Shown here one piece after another: positions 12,574 through 22,089 of a stretch of 64,000 nt of DNA. The notes under the pieces were generated by a model. It searched no databases, was not told the origin of the DNA, and saw nothing but the letters and a program-made list of their open reading frames with translations. This stretch comes from Petunia secreta. Its lineage: Eukaryota > Streptophyta > Magnoliopsida > Solanales > Solanaceae. The number at the start of each line of letters is the position of its first letter. Position 1 is the first letter of the stretch. The position numbers and the translations under genes were made by a program. The stretch covers positions 7,502,001 through 7,566,000 of the forward strand of contig JARKIP010000011.1 in NCBI GenBank assembly GCA_029990175.1. Reading direction: 5' to 3'.

Positions 12574-14796
12574 ATGGCTGATAACAACAATGGTGGTAAT
12601 GGTGATCGGGTTGACGTTCCGACGAACCAACAACCCTTCACCCCAATGACAACCGAAGAATTTCAAATGTATGTTGTCACCACGCTAAGAGCTCTCCAAA
12701 ATAAGCAGGATGAGCAGGCTAGTATCAACGCCGAGTTTCGCGCTTCGCTAGAAGTGCGAAACAGCGTCGCCCCAAACGGCACCCAGCCCTCGGCTCCTGG
12801 TGGAGGCACCCCGCCTTTCGTTCCTCAGGGCGCGACAACAGGGGGACCTCACAACGGAGCCGCGTCTGGGGGGTCGGGGAGTAATCCATCTTCCATGCCA
12901 CACTTCGGGACGGTCCCCTCCGTGGCAGAAACAACGTCATCGGTTGACGTTGAAAAAATGAGTAGAGAAATCGGGGCTCGCATCGAGGCGCGCGTCGAAA
13001 AACGCCTCGAACGCGTACCGGGGATAAGCAAGGAGGAAGATGACCTCGACATCGAGCAATATAGGGAGCAGCCCTACAAGCCCGAAGCAGCACCAGCTCC
13101 AACTCCTGTGGGTTTCAAACTCACATTCCTCAAAAAGTACGATGGGACAACTGATCCCAAGGAGCATGTTAGGGAATATATGTCCATGGTAAAGAGCAAC
13201 GACTTGACGTCCACGCAGCTTGAATCCATGTTCTTAAAGAAGTTTGGTAGTTCGTTGGAAAAGGGTGCCCTTCGATGGTATTTATGCTTGCCACCGGGGT
13301 CAATCTCCTCGTTCAAAGAACTATCCCGCGCCTTTGTCAAAGCTCACACCGGCGCGCAAAAGATCCTCCAGAGGAAGGAGGATATATGTGAAGTGAAACA
13401 ATGGCCCGGTGAGCCACTTAAAGAGTTCCTCGAGCGATTCCATGCTGAACGTATGGAGTTGCCTCGAATGGATGATACCTTGGCTATCATGGCCTTCGAA
13501 AAAGGTATCAACGGTCGCAATTCAAGTGCTGCTGCCGAATTGCGAAAAGAGTTGCAACAATATCAGGTCCTGACGTGGGAGGACCTGCATAGAAGAGCTT
13601 ACTCCAAAATCAGATTGGAGGAGGCGGAGTTCAAAAACCGAGGTTACCAAAACCGAGGTGATACTTCAAATCGCGCCGAGGCGCCACGAAATAACTTGAA
13701 AGGGAGGTATGAACCTTATACTTCGCCGAGGCAACATGTTACTCAAAGGTTGGGGAACAATCCCGGTAACTCATACCCGACGTCTCACATAAGCCAAAGG
13801 CTTGGAGGGAAGGTTCAAACCAATATGAACCAAAGGAATCCCTCGAGCTCCGCTTCGGTCCCAAGAAAGGATCTTCCCCGGATCCAAGATTATAATTTCA
13901 ACATATCGACCTCGGAGCTGGTCGATGTCGTTAAGGGGACAGCCGGGGTAAGAATTCCCAAAGACATGAGAACCCCGGCGGACAAAAGGGATCAGAATCT
14001 GCATTGCGAGTTTCATGCAGATTATGGTCACAGAACCGAGGACTGCAAAGCCTTGCGCCTCGAGGTAGCTCACCTACTGAAAAAAGGAGTCTTGGCTCAA
14101 TTCCTCACTGACAAGGGAAAAGACAATTTTTCAAAGAACCGGGGAGATGGGCAACCACCTCGGGCTCCACCCCCGGAGAGAGTAGTTAACGTCATCACCG
14201 GGGGGTCAGAAGTAAACGGCGTGAACTTCGCCGCAGCTAAAAAATTTGCTAAGCTCTCCATCACCATGGAGAAAAGGACCCGAGTTGGAGGCTCGGGCAA
14301 GGACATCGTGTTCGATGAGGATGACTGTGATGGGATGATGTTCCCCCATCACGATGCTCTAGTCATCATGCTAAGAATTAACAATGCTGACATCAAGAGA
14401 GTCTTGATTGACCCCGGTAGTTCGGTAAACATCATCAGCTACGGGGCGGTGAAGCAGATGTGGCTAAAAGGGGAAATCATTCCCAAGTCAACAGTGTTGG
14501 CTGGTTTTAACAACTCAACAGAGAAGACGTTGGATGAAATAACGCTGAAGACATTCGCTGAGGGTGTCACCAAGGAGACACTGTTTCAAGTCATGCCCGA
14601 AGATCTGGCCTATAATGTAATCCTCGGGCGGCCATGGATCCATTCCATGGAAGCTGTTCCTTCCACTTTACACCAAGTGATCAAATTCCCAACGCCTTGG
14701 GGGGTTCGGTCAATTAAGGGGGAGCAGCGAGTAGCGAGGGAATGCTACTCGGTTGCACTGAAGAGTGGAGTCGCCCCGAGCGGGCCCAAAAAATAG
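12574..14796 (+). CDS. gag: Tat gag-protease polyprotein
   Basis: 740 codons, starting 90 bp after the 5' LTR. Function by family: capsid/nucleocapsid that assembles particles, plus aspartic protease. Residues 1-180 are low complexity, with Gly/Pro/Ser-rich stretches. The capsid core is about 185-310 (KKYDGTTDPKEHV, GALRWYLCLPPGSISSF, LKEFLERFHAERMELP). A noncanonical zinc motif, CEFHADYGHRTEDC, lies at about 473-486, typical of Tat gag. The protease active site LIDPGSSVNII is at about 611-621, followed by the flap and LGRPWIH near 684. The DPG triad replaces the more common DTG/DSG; variants are known in this lineage. The frame ends at TAG (14794) and is open beyond it into pol. Confidence 0.93.
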   Translation: MADNNNGGNGDRVDVPTNQQPFTPMTTEEFQMYVVTTLRALQNKQDEQASINAEFRASLEVRNSVAPNGTQPSAPGGGTPPFVPQGATTGGPHNGAASGGSGSNPSSMPHFGTVPSVAETTSSVDVEKMSREIGARIEARVEKRLERVPGISKEEDDLDIEQYREQPYKPEAAPAPTPVGFKLTFLKKYDGTTDPKEHVREYMSMVKSNDLTSTQLESMFLKKFGSSLEKGALRWYLCLPPGSISSFKELSRAFVKAHTGAQKILQRKEDICEVKQWPGEPLKEFLERFHAERMELPRMDDTLAIMAFEKGINGRNSSAAAELRKELQQYQVLTWEDLHRRAYSKIRLEEAEFKNRGYQNRGDTSNRAEAPRNNLKGRYEPYTSPRQHVTQRLGNNPGNSYPTSHISQRLGGKVQTNMNQRNPSSSASVPRKDLPRIQDYNFNISTSELVDVVKGTAGVRIPKDMRTPADKRDQNLHCEFHADYGHRTEDCKALRLEVAHLLKKGVLAQFLTDKGKDNFSKNRGDGQPPRAPPPERVVNVITGGSEVNGVNFAAAKKFAKLSITMEKRTRVGGSGKDIVFDEDDCDGMMFPHHDALVIMLRINNADIKRVLIDPGSSVNIISYGAVKQMWLKGEIIPKSTVLAGFNNSTEKTLDEITLKTFAEGVTKETLFQVMPEDLAYNVILGRPWIHSMEAVPSTLHQVIKFPTPWGVRSIKGEQRVARECYSVALKSGVAPSGPKK

Positions 14797-14802
14797 CAAC
14801 CA
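14794..14802 (+). promoter_or_regulatory. in-frame TAG with readthrough-type context between gag and pol
   Basis: The gag frame stops at TAG and the next codons are CAA CCA. This fits the consensus TAG-CAR-YYA known for efficient readthrough in tobamovirus-type contexts. gag and pol are in the same frame with no other stop between 12574 and 18141. Programmed readthrough would give a small amount of Gag-Pol. The alternative is a chance C-to-T change at a CAG codon. Confidence 0.55.
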
Positions 14803-17800
14803 ACGCAACCGGGATCGAGCGAGGCGAGCCTCCAAAATGAAATTGAAAAGATCCCGGCATGCGTGCAAGAGCCTCGGAAGCAGAAAGCCGAGGATTGTAC
14901 CGTTGAGGAGCTGAACTCTTTCACTCTACTGAAAGAGTTCCCAGAAAGGAAAGTGCACATCGGCTCGGAGTTGGACCCGAAGTCGAAAGGGGCAATTATG
15001 GAAGTTTTAAGGTCCAACCATGACTGTTTTGCTTGGGCTCATTCAGACATGACGGGTATCGATCCGGAGATCATGACTCACAAGCTGAATGTAGATCCAA
15101 GGTTCACCCCGGTGAAACAAAAGAAGAGACCTCACGCCGGGGTGAAAAAGAAGGCAATTGAAGATGAGACCACGAAGCTGCAAGAAAATGGTTTCATCAG
15201 GGAGGTGAAGTATCCCGAATGGCTGGCAAATGTGGTAGTTGTGCCGAAGAAGAATGGCAAGTGGAGAATGTGTGTAGACTACACCGACCTGAATAAAGCT
15301 TGCCCCAAAGACTCTTACCCGTTGCCACAAATCGACAGGTTAATAGACTCCACAGCTGGACACAAACTATTAACTTTCTTGGATGCGTATTCGGGCTACA
15401 ATCAAATCCTCATGGACCCTGAGGACGAAGAAAAAACCTCGTTCATCACTGACCGAGGTACATTCTGTTACAAGGTCATGCCCTTCGGTCTCAAAAACGC
15501 CGGGGCGACTTACCAAAGGCTGGTATGTCGCATGTTCAAGGAATATATTGGAAAGTCTATGGAAGTCTACATAGACGACATGCTCATCAAGTCGATCCAA
15601 ATGGAGGATCACCTAAATCATCTGAGGGAGGCCTTTGCCGTGTTGAGACAGTATGGCATGAAATTGAATCCTGAAAAGTGCGCCTTCGGCGTAGGGTCTG
15701 GCAAATTCTTGGGATTCATTGTCTCTGAACGAGGCATCGAGGCTAATCCTGACAAAATTAGAGCTATCGAAGAAATCCCCGAGAAGCTTACCGGGGTGAA
15801 AGAAGTCAAACGTTTGACTGGCCGAGTCGCTGCCTTGAGTCGTTTCATCTCAAGGTCCTCGGAGCGATGCCACAAATTCTTCTCCATTTTGAGAAAAAAC
15901 ACTCACTTCGAATGGACACCGGAGTGCGAACAAGCGTTGAAAGACTTGAAACAGTATTTGGCTAACGCACCGTTGCTTGCCAAGCCAAAAGAAGGTGAAA
16001 CATTGCTAGTCTATTTAGCAGTGTCCGAGGTATCAGTAAGTGCTGTGCTGGTTCGAGAAGAAGATGGCAAGCAGCAGCCCATTTACTATGTGAGCAAGAC
16101 ACTCCTCGACGCTGAGACCAGGTATCCACATCTGGAAAAACTAGCTCTTGCTTTACTTGTTACTGCTCGGAAATTGCGGCCCTATTTTCAATGCCATCCA
16201 ATAGCCGTAGTTTCAACCTTCCCTTTGAGAAATATTTTGCATAGGCCAGAGTTGTCGGGAAGATTATCAAAATGGGCGGTAGAGTTAAGTGAATATGACA
16301 TCACCTATCAGCCTCGGAACGCCATTAAGTCCCAATTCTTGGCAGACTTCGTGGCAGATTTTAGCGTTGGAATCTTACCCGAGGCTGAAAAAGAAAACGC
16401 CGAAGCTAAAGGAACAACTCCGGGCTTATGGGTACTCTATACTGATGGAGGAACTAACTCCAAAGGTTCGGGGCTGGGCATAGTCTTGAGAGCACCCACC
16501 GGAGAAAAAATCAGACACTCGGTTCGATTCAAGAAAATAACCAACAACGAGGCAAAATATGAGGCGGCTTTAGCGGGTTTAGAGTTGGCCAAAGAAATGG
16601 GGGTTGAAAGAATCGAATTGAGATGTGACTCTCAGTTAGTGGTGAACCAAATCCTCGGTGATTACACGGCTCGTGAGCCCAGAATGCAGTTATACCTAGA
16701 TCGGGCACAAAGGATCTTGACCCAATTCCAAGAATGGCAAGTTAAACAAGTGCCTCGGGAGGAGAACACCGAGGCTGATGCCTTGGCGAATCTGGGTTCG
16801 GCTATTGATGAAGATCACTCGGGGACTGACTCGATGGTTCGGCTACTATCTGCACAGATGAGAGAGATGAAGCTGCAAGTCAACTCGGTGGACAACCGAT
16901 GGGATTGGCGAAGTAAGTTCATCTCCTATTTCGACTCGGGGACTGTCCCCCAAGATAAGAAAGAAGCGAAGAAGCTGAGGACCCAAGCTGCCTCGTATCA
17001 CATGATCGAAGGCAATCTATACAAGAGGAAGTATTGCGGCCCGATGGCCAAATGTTTGGGTCCCGATGAGGCAAGATACGTGATGGCAGAAGTGCATGAA
17101 GGCGAGTGTGGCAACCACTCGGGGGCAAAATCCTTGGTACGAAAGCTATTAAGAGCTGGGTATTACTGGCCCACTATCAGTACCGATGTGAGGGATTTTG
17201 TACAAAAATGTGACAAGTGCCAACGCCATGGGCGGTTGATCCACCAACAGGCCGAGCCTCTTCATTCGGTGGTGTCGCCATGGCCCTTCATGAAATGGGG
17301 AATGGACGTTGTTGGACCATTGCCCAAGGGAAAGGGTGGTGTTCGTTTCATCCTGGTATTGACTGATTACTTCACCAAATGGGTGGAAGCAGCGGCTCTC
17401 ACCGAAGTTAAGCAAAAGCAAGTAATCGACTTCATCAAAAAGAACATCATCTACAGGTTCGGGGTCCCAAGAGAAATTGCTTGCGACAATGGCAAACAAT
17501 TCATGGGGACTGCTATCACCAACTTCTTCAAGCAGTGGGGTATCAAGAGAATGGCTTTGACTCCCTATCATCCAAGCGCCAATGGCCAAGCCGAGTCTTC
17601 AAACAGGATCATAATTGAGAATCTCAAGAAAAGGCTCGATGAGAAAAAAGGTCCTTGGCCCGAGGAGTTGCACGGGGTTCTGTGGGCCATGCGAACGACT
17701 GAAAAGAGCAGCTCCGGGGAGACTCCCTTCTCTTTGGCGTATGGCATGGACTCTCTTATTCCCGTAGAGGTGGGCGAACCTAGCCTTCGGTATGCCCATA

Positions 17801-18141
17801 CAGCCGAGGACGCAAACCAGGAAGCAATGCGCATTGAGTTGGATCTGCTCGAAGAGAAGAGGGAGCTAGCTTTGGTTCGGTTGGTTGCTCAAAAGAGACA
17901 GATTGAAGCGTATCTCAACAGAAAGGCTAAATTCAGGGACTTCAAGGTCGGGGATTATGTGCTGAAAACCGTGAAGCAATCAACCAAAGAAGAAAACGGA
18001 GGAAAGCTCATTGCAAATTGGGAAGGACCCTACAGAGTCAAAGCAATTGTTGGAAAAGGCTCTTATCAAATCGAAAGTTTGCAAGGAGAGCCCGAACCGT
18101 TGAATTGGAATATTTCCAACTTGAAGCGGTACTACTTCTAG
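14797..18141 (+). CDS. pol: Tat pol polyprotein: reverse transcriptase, two RNase H domains, integrase
   Basis: 1,114 codons to the stop at 18141, open from directly after the gag TAG; the first possible independent start is GTG at 14863. Numbering from 14863: RT about 125-300 with FLDAYSGYNQI, the MPFGLKNAGATYQR block and catalytic YIDD at about 237-240. A degenerate first RNase H is at about 380-460 (LAVSEVSVSAVLV, catalytic Asp replaced). A second, archaeal-type RNase H is at about 525-645 (YTDGGTNSKG, NNEAKYEAA, RCDSQLVV, EADALANL), the mark of the Tat lineage. The integrase zinc motif is about 744-790 (HEGECGNHSG, CDKCQRHG). The core D-D-x35-E is near 815, 875 and 911 (MDVVGP, CDNGKQF, NGQAESSNR). 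The C-terminus ends NWNISNLKRYYF. No frameshift is seen. Confidence 0.93.
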   Translation, partial: QPTQPGSSEASLQNEIEKIPACVQEPRKQKAEDCTVEELNSFTLLKEFPERKVHIGSELDPKSKGAIMEVLRSNHDCFAWAHSDMTGIDPEIMTHKLNVDPRFTPVKQKKRPHAGVKKKAIEDETTKLQENGFIREVKYPEWLANVVVVPKKNGKWRMCVDYTDLNKACPKDSYPLPQIDRLIDSTAGHKLLTFLDAYSGYNQILMDPEDEEKTSFITDRGTFCYKVMPFGLKNAGATYQRLVCRMFKEYIGKSMEVYIDDMLIKSIQMEDHLNHLREAFAVLRQYGMKLNPEKCAFGVGSGKFLGFIVSERGIEANPDKIRAIEEIPEKLTGVKEVKRLTGRVAALSRFISRSSERCHKFFSILRKNTHFEWTPECEQALKDLKQYLANAPLLAKPKEGETLLVYLAVSEVSVSAVLVREEDGKQQPIYYVSKTLLDAETRYPHLEKLALALLVTARKLRPYFQCHPIAVVSTFPLRNILHRPELSGRLSKWAVELSEYDITYQPRNAIKSQFLADFVADFSVGILPEAEKENAEAKGTTPGLWVLYTDGGTNSKGSGLGIVLRAPTGEKIRHSVRFKKITNNEAKYEAALAGLELAKEMGVERIELRCDSQLVVNQILGDYTAREPRMQLYLDRAQRILTQFQEWQVKQVPREENTEADALANLGSAIDEDHSGTDSMVRLLSAQMREMKLQVNSVDNRWDWRSKFISYFDSGTVPQDKKEAKKLRTQAASYHMIEGNLYKRKYCGPMAKCLGPDEARYVMAEVHEGECGNHSGAKSLVRKLLRAGYYWPTISTDVRDFVQKCDKCQRHGRLIHQQAEPLHSVVSPWPFMKWGMDVVGPLPKGKGGVRFILVLTDYFTKWVEAAALTEVKQKQVIDFIKKNIIYRFGVPREIACDNGKQFMGTAITNFFKQWGIKRMALTPYHPSANGQAESSNRIIIENLKKRLDEKKGPWPEELHGVLWAMRTTEKSSSGETPFSLAYGMDSLIPVEVGEPSLRYAHTAEDANQEAMRIELDLLEEKRELALVRLVAQKRQIEAYLNRKAKFRDFKVGDYVLKTVKQSTKEENGGKLIANWEGPYRVKAIVGKGSYQIESLQGEPEPLNWNISNLKRYYF

Positions 18142-18856
18142 TCGAGGTAAATATCTTCAAACTTCTTTAAATCAAACAGCCCCGAGCCGAACTCCGCTCC
18201 CATGGCATTAACAGAAAATGTACTAACTTACCCCTCGTTCCGTCTTTTTGCTTGACCTTTTCAGGAAGCGAACCGAACCGATTCCAGTGCTCGGATCTTC
18301 ATCAAGATTCACAACCGAACACTGGGGGGGAGTGAGAAGGGGTTGATATCGAGGTCTGCATCGAGCCTCCCAACCGAAGCTTATCTATCCGACAACCGGG
18401 GACTAACGCCCGGGGACTAGATTTAGTACATTGTAAATTAGCCCGGTAGCGGCGTGTTTGTCAGTTTGCTTTTATTTCGAAATTTTACCCAAGGTCCGTT
18501 TCGGCTTGGTTTTATGTACATAGCCTTTTGGCTCGTCAATATCAATAAGAACGACTTCGATTACACTCATTTTATCTGTTTAAATCTTACATTTTGAAGC
18601 CGCGTAATGCGTCGACCCGAGGACGAGACGTCGCCCTAGGTTCGCATCGGTCAAATTCTGTCTAAATCTTGCAAGATTAAAGTAAAGTTTGCATCAAAGT
18701 GTTCGATATGCTTAAAAGGCCATTACACAGAATAAGGATGCAAATATTTCTTACTGAAAGCCCGAAGGCTGAATATATACATTCTCAAAAAGACCCGAAG
18801 GTCGAAAGTACAAACTCAAAAGCCCGAAGGCTTGCAAAAGAAGTGCTAAAAGTAAT
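18142..18856. other. spacer between pol and the antisense gene
   Basis: No ORF of interest. It holds the converging 3' ends of the sense pol transcript and the antisense gene. Part of it (about 18600-18710, including 'cgacccgaggacgagacgtcg') resembles the sequence after the antisense gene copy at 59300-59400, which supports a conserved 3' untranslated region for that gene. Confidence 0.6.
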
Positions 18857-21704
18857 TCAGGCCTCAGGAGAACCACCTCCATCTCCGGAGCCCTCTTCGG
18901 CCTCTTCATCTTCCTCATCTTCATCATCGCCGCTCGAGGCCTCACTTGAAGGAAGATCCTCGATGATAGCTTGAGCTTCGGCCGCTTTAGCTTCGGCCTT
19001 CTCAATCTCCTCATCAAGGTTAAGCTCCCCGGCGGGACACCGCTTAAGCAACCTTAACCGAGACTTGATGATGGCCCACCGCTTGTCAAGCTCGGCCCTT
19101 TTCACCTTGAGTGCAGCTTTATCCTTTCGGGCCGCAATTTCATCTTTCAGGGCAACGATCTGATCATCCTTGGCTGAAAGCTTGGAAGTTTCGCCCTCTA
19201 GCTTCTTAATGTGAAGCAGATGATCTCTCAGCTGCTCTTGGTGCTTTTTGGCCATGTTAACCGCCTCGGCTTTGGTTCGGGACAACTCGTCGCTCAGCCT
19301 CACGACTTCCTCTCTCAGCCTCGAGCGTTCAGCTTCAAAATCATCACCGAGGATCTTAATCTTAGCTTCGGAGTTCGCCTCAGCTTCGCGTAAATCGGCC
19401 TGAGACTTGGCTAAATCAGCTTTCAGCAAAGCTATCTGAGCATTGAATTTATCTTTTTGCTGATCCCATAGGCGAGACACGCGCCGAACCTCAGCGGTCC
19501 TCGAGGACTCAACCTCGACGGCTTTCAAAGAAAGGATGAAAGTCTGAGCAAAGGCCAAATAAACCGAAGTCAGAAATAACCCGAAGGTAAAGATGCAAAT
19601 CAAATTCTTTTGTTCTCTTAAAAGTTTTTAATACGGCGAAACTTACCCTTACTGCGTTGGAGGCCAGGGTACTGTATAACTGACCCGAGGTAAACTCTTG
19701 CATGAGCCTATCCTCGGTTGGCCCTAACAAGGGTGTAAGCCTAAGGAGATCCTCGGGGTTGCACCCAAGCAGATTTGAAGAGATCGGCACCTCGAGTTTC
19801 CGATAAGACCCCACCGAGGATGAAATCCTAGCGGGTTCGGAATGCGCTCTCACTGACCCGGTGCCAGCTTCTCCGACGAATGCAGCAGCTCCAGCTTCGG
19901 TAACTTTAGCCTTACCTTTGGCTTTTTCCGCAGCTGCATCAGGCTCGGGCTCTTGACCTTCGAGATTTACAACATCGACATTTCCTCGAGACCAAGCCTC
20001 GTCGGCTGCCTTGTCCTCGGGCTCATCCACCAGTCCTCGGTGTTTTTCACCCACCGCTTCGAGCTGGCGAAGTGTCTCCGCCTCGGCACGAGGAGCCACC
20101 GAGCGGGACGACTTCTTCGACGTAGCCCTCTTCCGCTTCACGCCTACGAGCGAAGGAGAAATCAAAAAACGTTGGAACAGAAAGAGAACGATACTTAACA
20201 ACGCGTGCCGAGGACAAGAGTTACCTTTGGAAGTCCCTTGATCGGGGGCTCCCTTGGAAATTTTTGAAGACTTGGAAGCCTTCAATCCTTTGTACTCCCC
20301 GGCTACCGCGGCCAGATCATCGTCAGACTCGGTCTCCTCGTCATTTTTCTTCTTTTCTTCCTTCTTCTTCTTACTCTTCTTGGTGTTGGCGGCACGGTTT
20401 GGAAAACCTGACACCGAGGGAAAGAAAGTCAGAAAAATCCCGAGGTTACCTACTATCAAAACTTTATCAAAACTCACCGTGCCTCTTGCACTGTCAACCA
20501 AATTCAGCAGCCATATTCATCCATGTCCTCTCGGGGCGGACACGAGCCCCGGTCATCGCCTTGACCCATGCTGTCAGACCCGCCGGGGGCACGATGTCAA
20601 CCTTGTTGGCTGAAGAAATGGCAAAGAAAAGAAATCAGTTAACACTGGCAGATTGCCAAGGAGTAAAATGATAAAAGCGATGTGCTTACGTGTGTTGTTC
20701 CATCGTTCGGGGAAATCAGGTTCGGCAGATAAGACCTTGGTCTCCAGCAAGATGAACCGCTCACTCCAGCCTCGGTCTCCGTGATCCTCACTCTTGTGAA
20801 GGAGAGCAAATTTGCCCCGGTTGTTGAGCGCCACCACCCCGGCTTTGTGGAAATAAGGGTAGTAAAGGGAAATAAGATGTTGAAAGGTGAAGTCCACCTT
20901 CGCCTTTTTGCTTAGCCAATCCATGCATTGGACGACTCTCCAGACACCGGGGCCAAGTTGGGCCAGACACAAATTATAAGCTCGGCAAAAGTCATCGATG
21001 ACCTTGTGGACAGGAAGAGTGAAACCGATGGTGAATGGGTAAGTATAAGCAAAAGACATACCCTCGATATCGTGGCATACCCTGCTTGTTGGATCGGGGA
21101 TAATGACCTTGACCTCGGCGTCAAATTGGCACTCCCTCCGAACCCGCTCAGTGTGAGCCTGAGTAATGAGGGTTGGGGTAGTGTTCACGGGGACGTTCCT
21201 ATGCTTCCCCTCCTGCTCAGCCATCCGAGCCTGCAGTTTTAAATCCTTGGAGTTATCAAAATGGGAGGGAATGATTTGGTGTGGTTCAAGCTCCTGCTCG
21301 AGGGGAATAGACGGCCCCGTGGATCCCCCCTCGGCAACATCTACGGCCTCGGCGCCTCTGCCCTCGGCATCGACGTCCTCGGCGCCAATTCCCTCGCCAT
21401 CCCCTCCATCGTCATCGTCTCTAAGGAGAGCATCACTAAAGCTGCGTAGAGCGGCGTCGTCCAGCACGGCGTCGTCCTCGTCTGAGGCGACCTCCTCCTC
21501 CGCCGCCAGCTGGCGCATAGCCCTCATCTTACGGCGCTTCACGCCCCCAACACCTGATGATACTTCGCCGCCTTCCACCACAGCCGTGGTAGTCACCGGC
21601 ATAGCAGCGGCGGCGTCGCCGCTGACAACAGCTGCAGTTGGAGGCGGAATTCGCACTCTCTCACCTGAGTCGCTGGAATCTTGCCTAGAAATTGTGGTAG
21701 ACAT
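18857..21704 (-). CDS. antisense spliced accessory gene of the Tat element (putative gypsy type transposon domain plus coiled coil)
   Basis: Five exons on the minus strand: 21704-20690, 20609-20478, 20407-20225, 20143-19647, 19543-18857. All four introns (70-103 bp) are GT-AG and the phases fit, giving about 837 residues. Exon 1 encodes a low-complexity acidic N-terminus and a domain (about residues 150-340; SFAYTYPFTIGFTLP, LGPGVWRVVQCMDWLSK, DRGWSERFILL, PDFPERWN) that I relate to the 'putative gypsy type transposon' family (Pfam Transposase_28). Exons 3-4 are rich in Lys/Ser/Glu with basic runs (KKSKKKKEEKKK, KRKRATSKK) that could be nuclear localisation signals. Exon 5 is a long coiled coil ending in an acidic tail (GDDEDEEDEEAEE). 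One in-frame TGA interrupts exon 2 (20496-20494). The promoter is probably the TATA box at 21831-21840. Function is unknown. A diverged copy with the same exon layout is at 56.5-59.2 kb. Confidence 0.8.
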
Positions 21705-21830
21705 AATGATGAATTCGAAACTTGAGGTTTTTCTGTAAAGTTGGAAGATTGGAAGGAGTTTGGGAGAGTTCTTAAGTTTTTACTGTTGATTGCTCTGAAG
21801 TAAGTGAAGAGGCAGCTTGGCGAACGGCCC

Positions 21831-21840
21831 CTTTTATAGG
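21831..21840 (-). promoter_or_regulatory. TATA box of the antisense gene
   Basis: Minus strand reads cctataaaag, about 127-136 bp upstream of the ATG at 21704 and about 250 bp inside the 3' LTR. The spacing suits a TATA box with a ~100-nt leader. It implies transcription independent of the LTR promoter. Confidence 0.6.
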
Positions 21841-22070
21841 TATGGAATTTTAAAAGAGGATGACGTCAGCGTCATCATTGAAACGTTGGGGAAAACAAAA
21901 ATTTCGGCGCGACGGTTCGGTCAACCCCCGGATGAACGCCACGTGTCATTGAGAAGAGACCTGATGGGACGCGAACTGTTGACATATTTTGAAACGCTTG
22001 GATAGGATTGAGCCACGCCGCTTTCCCGCTAAAACTTCATTCCACTCCTCGGTCTCCTCGGTAGGTAACC

Positions 22071-22085
22071 GAGGAGTGGGGGGAC
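22071..22085 (+). other. polypurine tract of the Tat element
   Basis: gaggagtggggggac, four bases before the 3' LTR; it would prime plus-strand DNA synthesis. An almost identical tract adjoins the LTR at 56180 on the minus strand. Confidence 0.8.
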
Positions 22086-22089
22086 TATC

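Noticed and set aside
12725..13102. Minus-strand ORFs opposite gag and pol
   Set aside because: Shadow frames of strong coding regions; composition mirrors the sense codons and no domain is seen.
20254..20671. Plus-strand ORFs at 19.9-21.7 kb in the Tat element
   Set aside because: They lie opposite the exons of the antisense gene. The minus frame has domain matches and splice sites; the plus frames do not.
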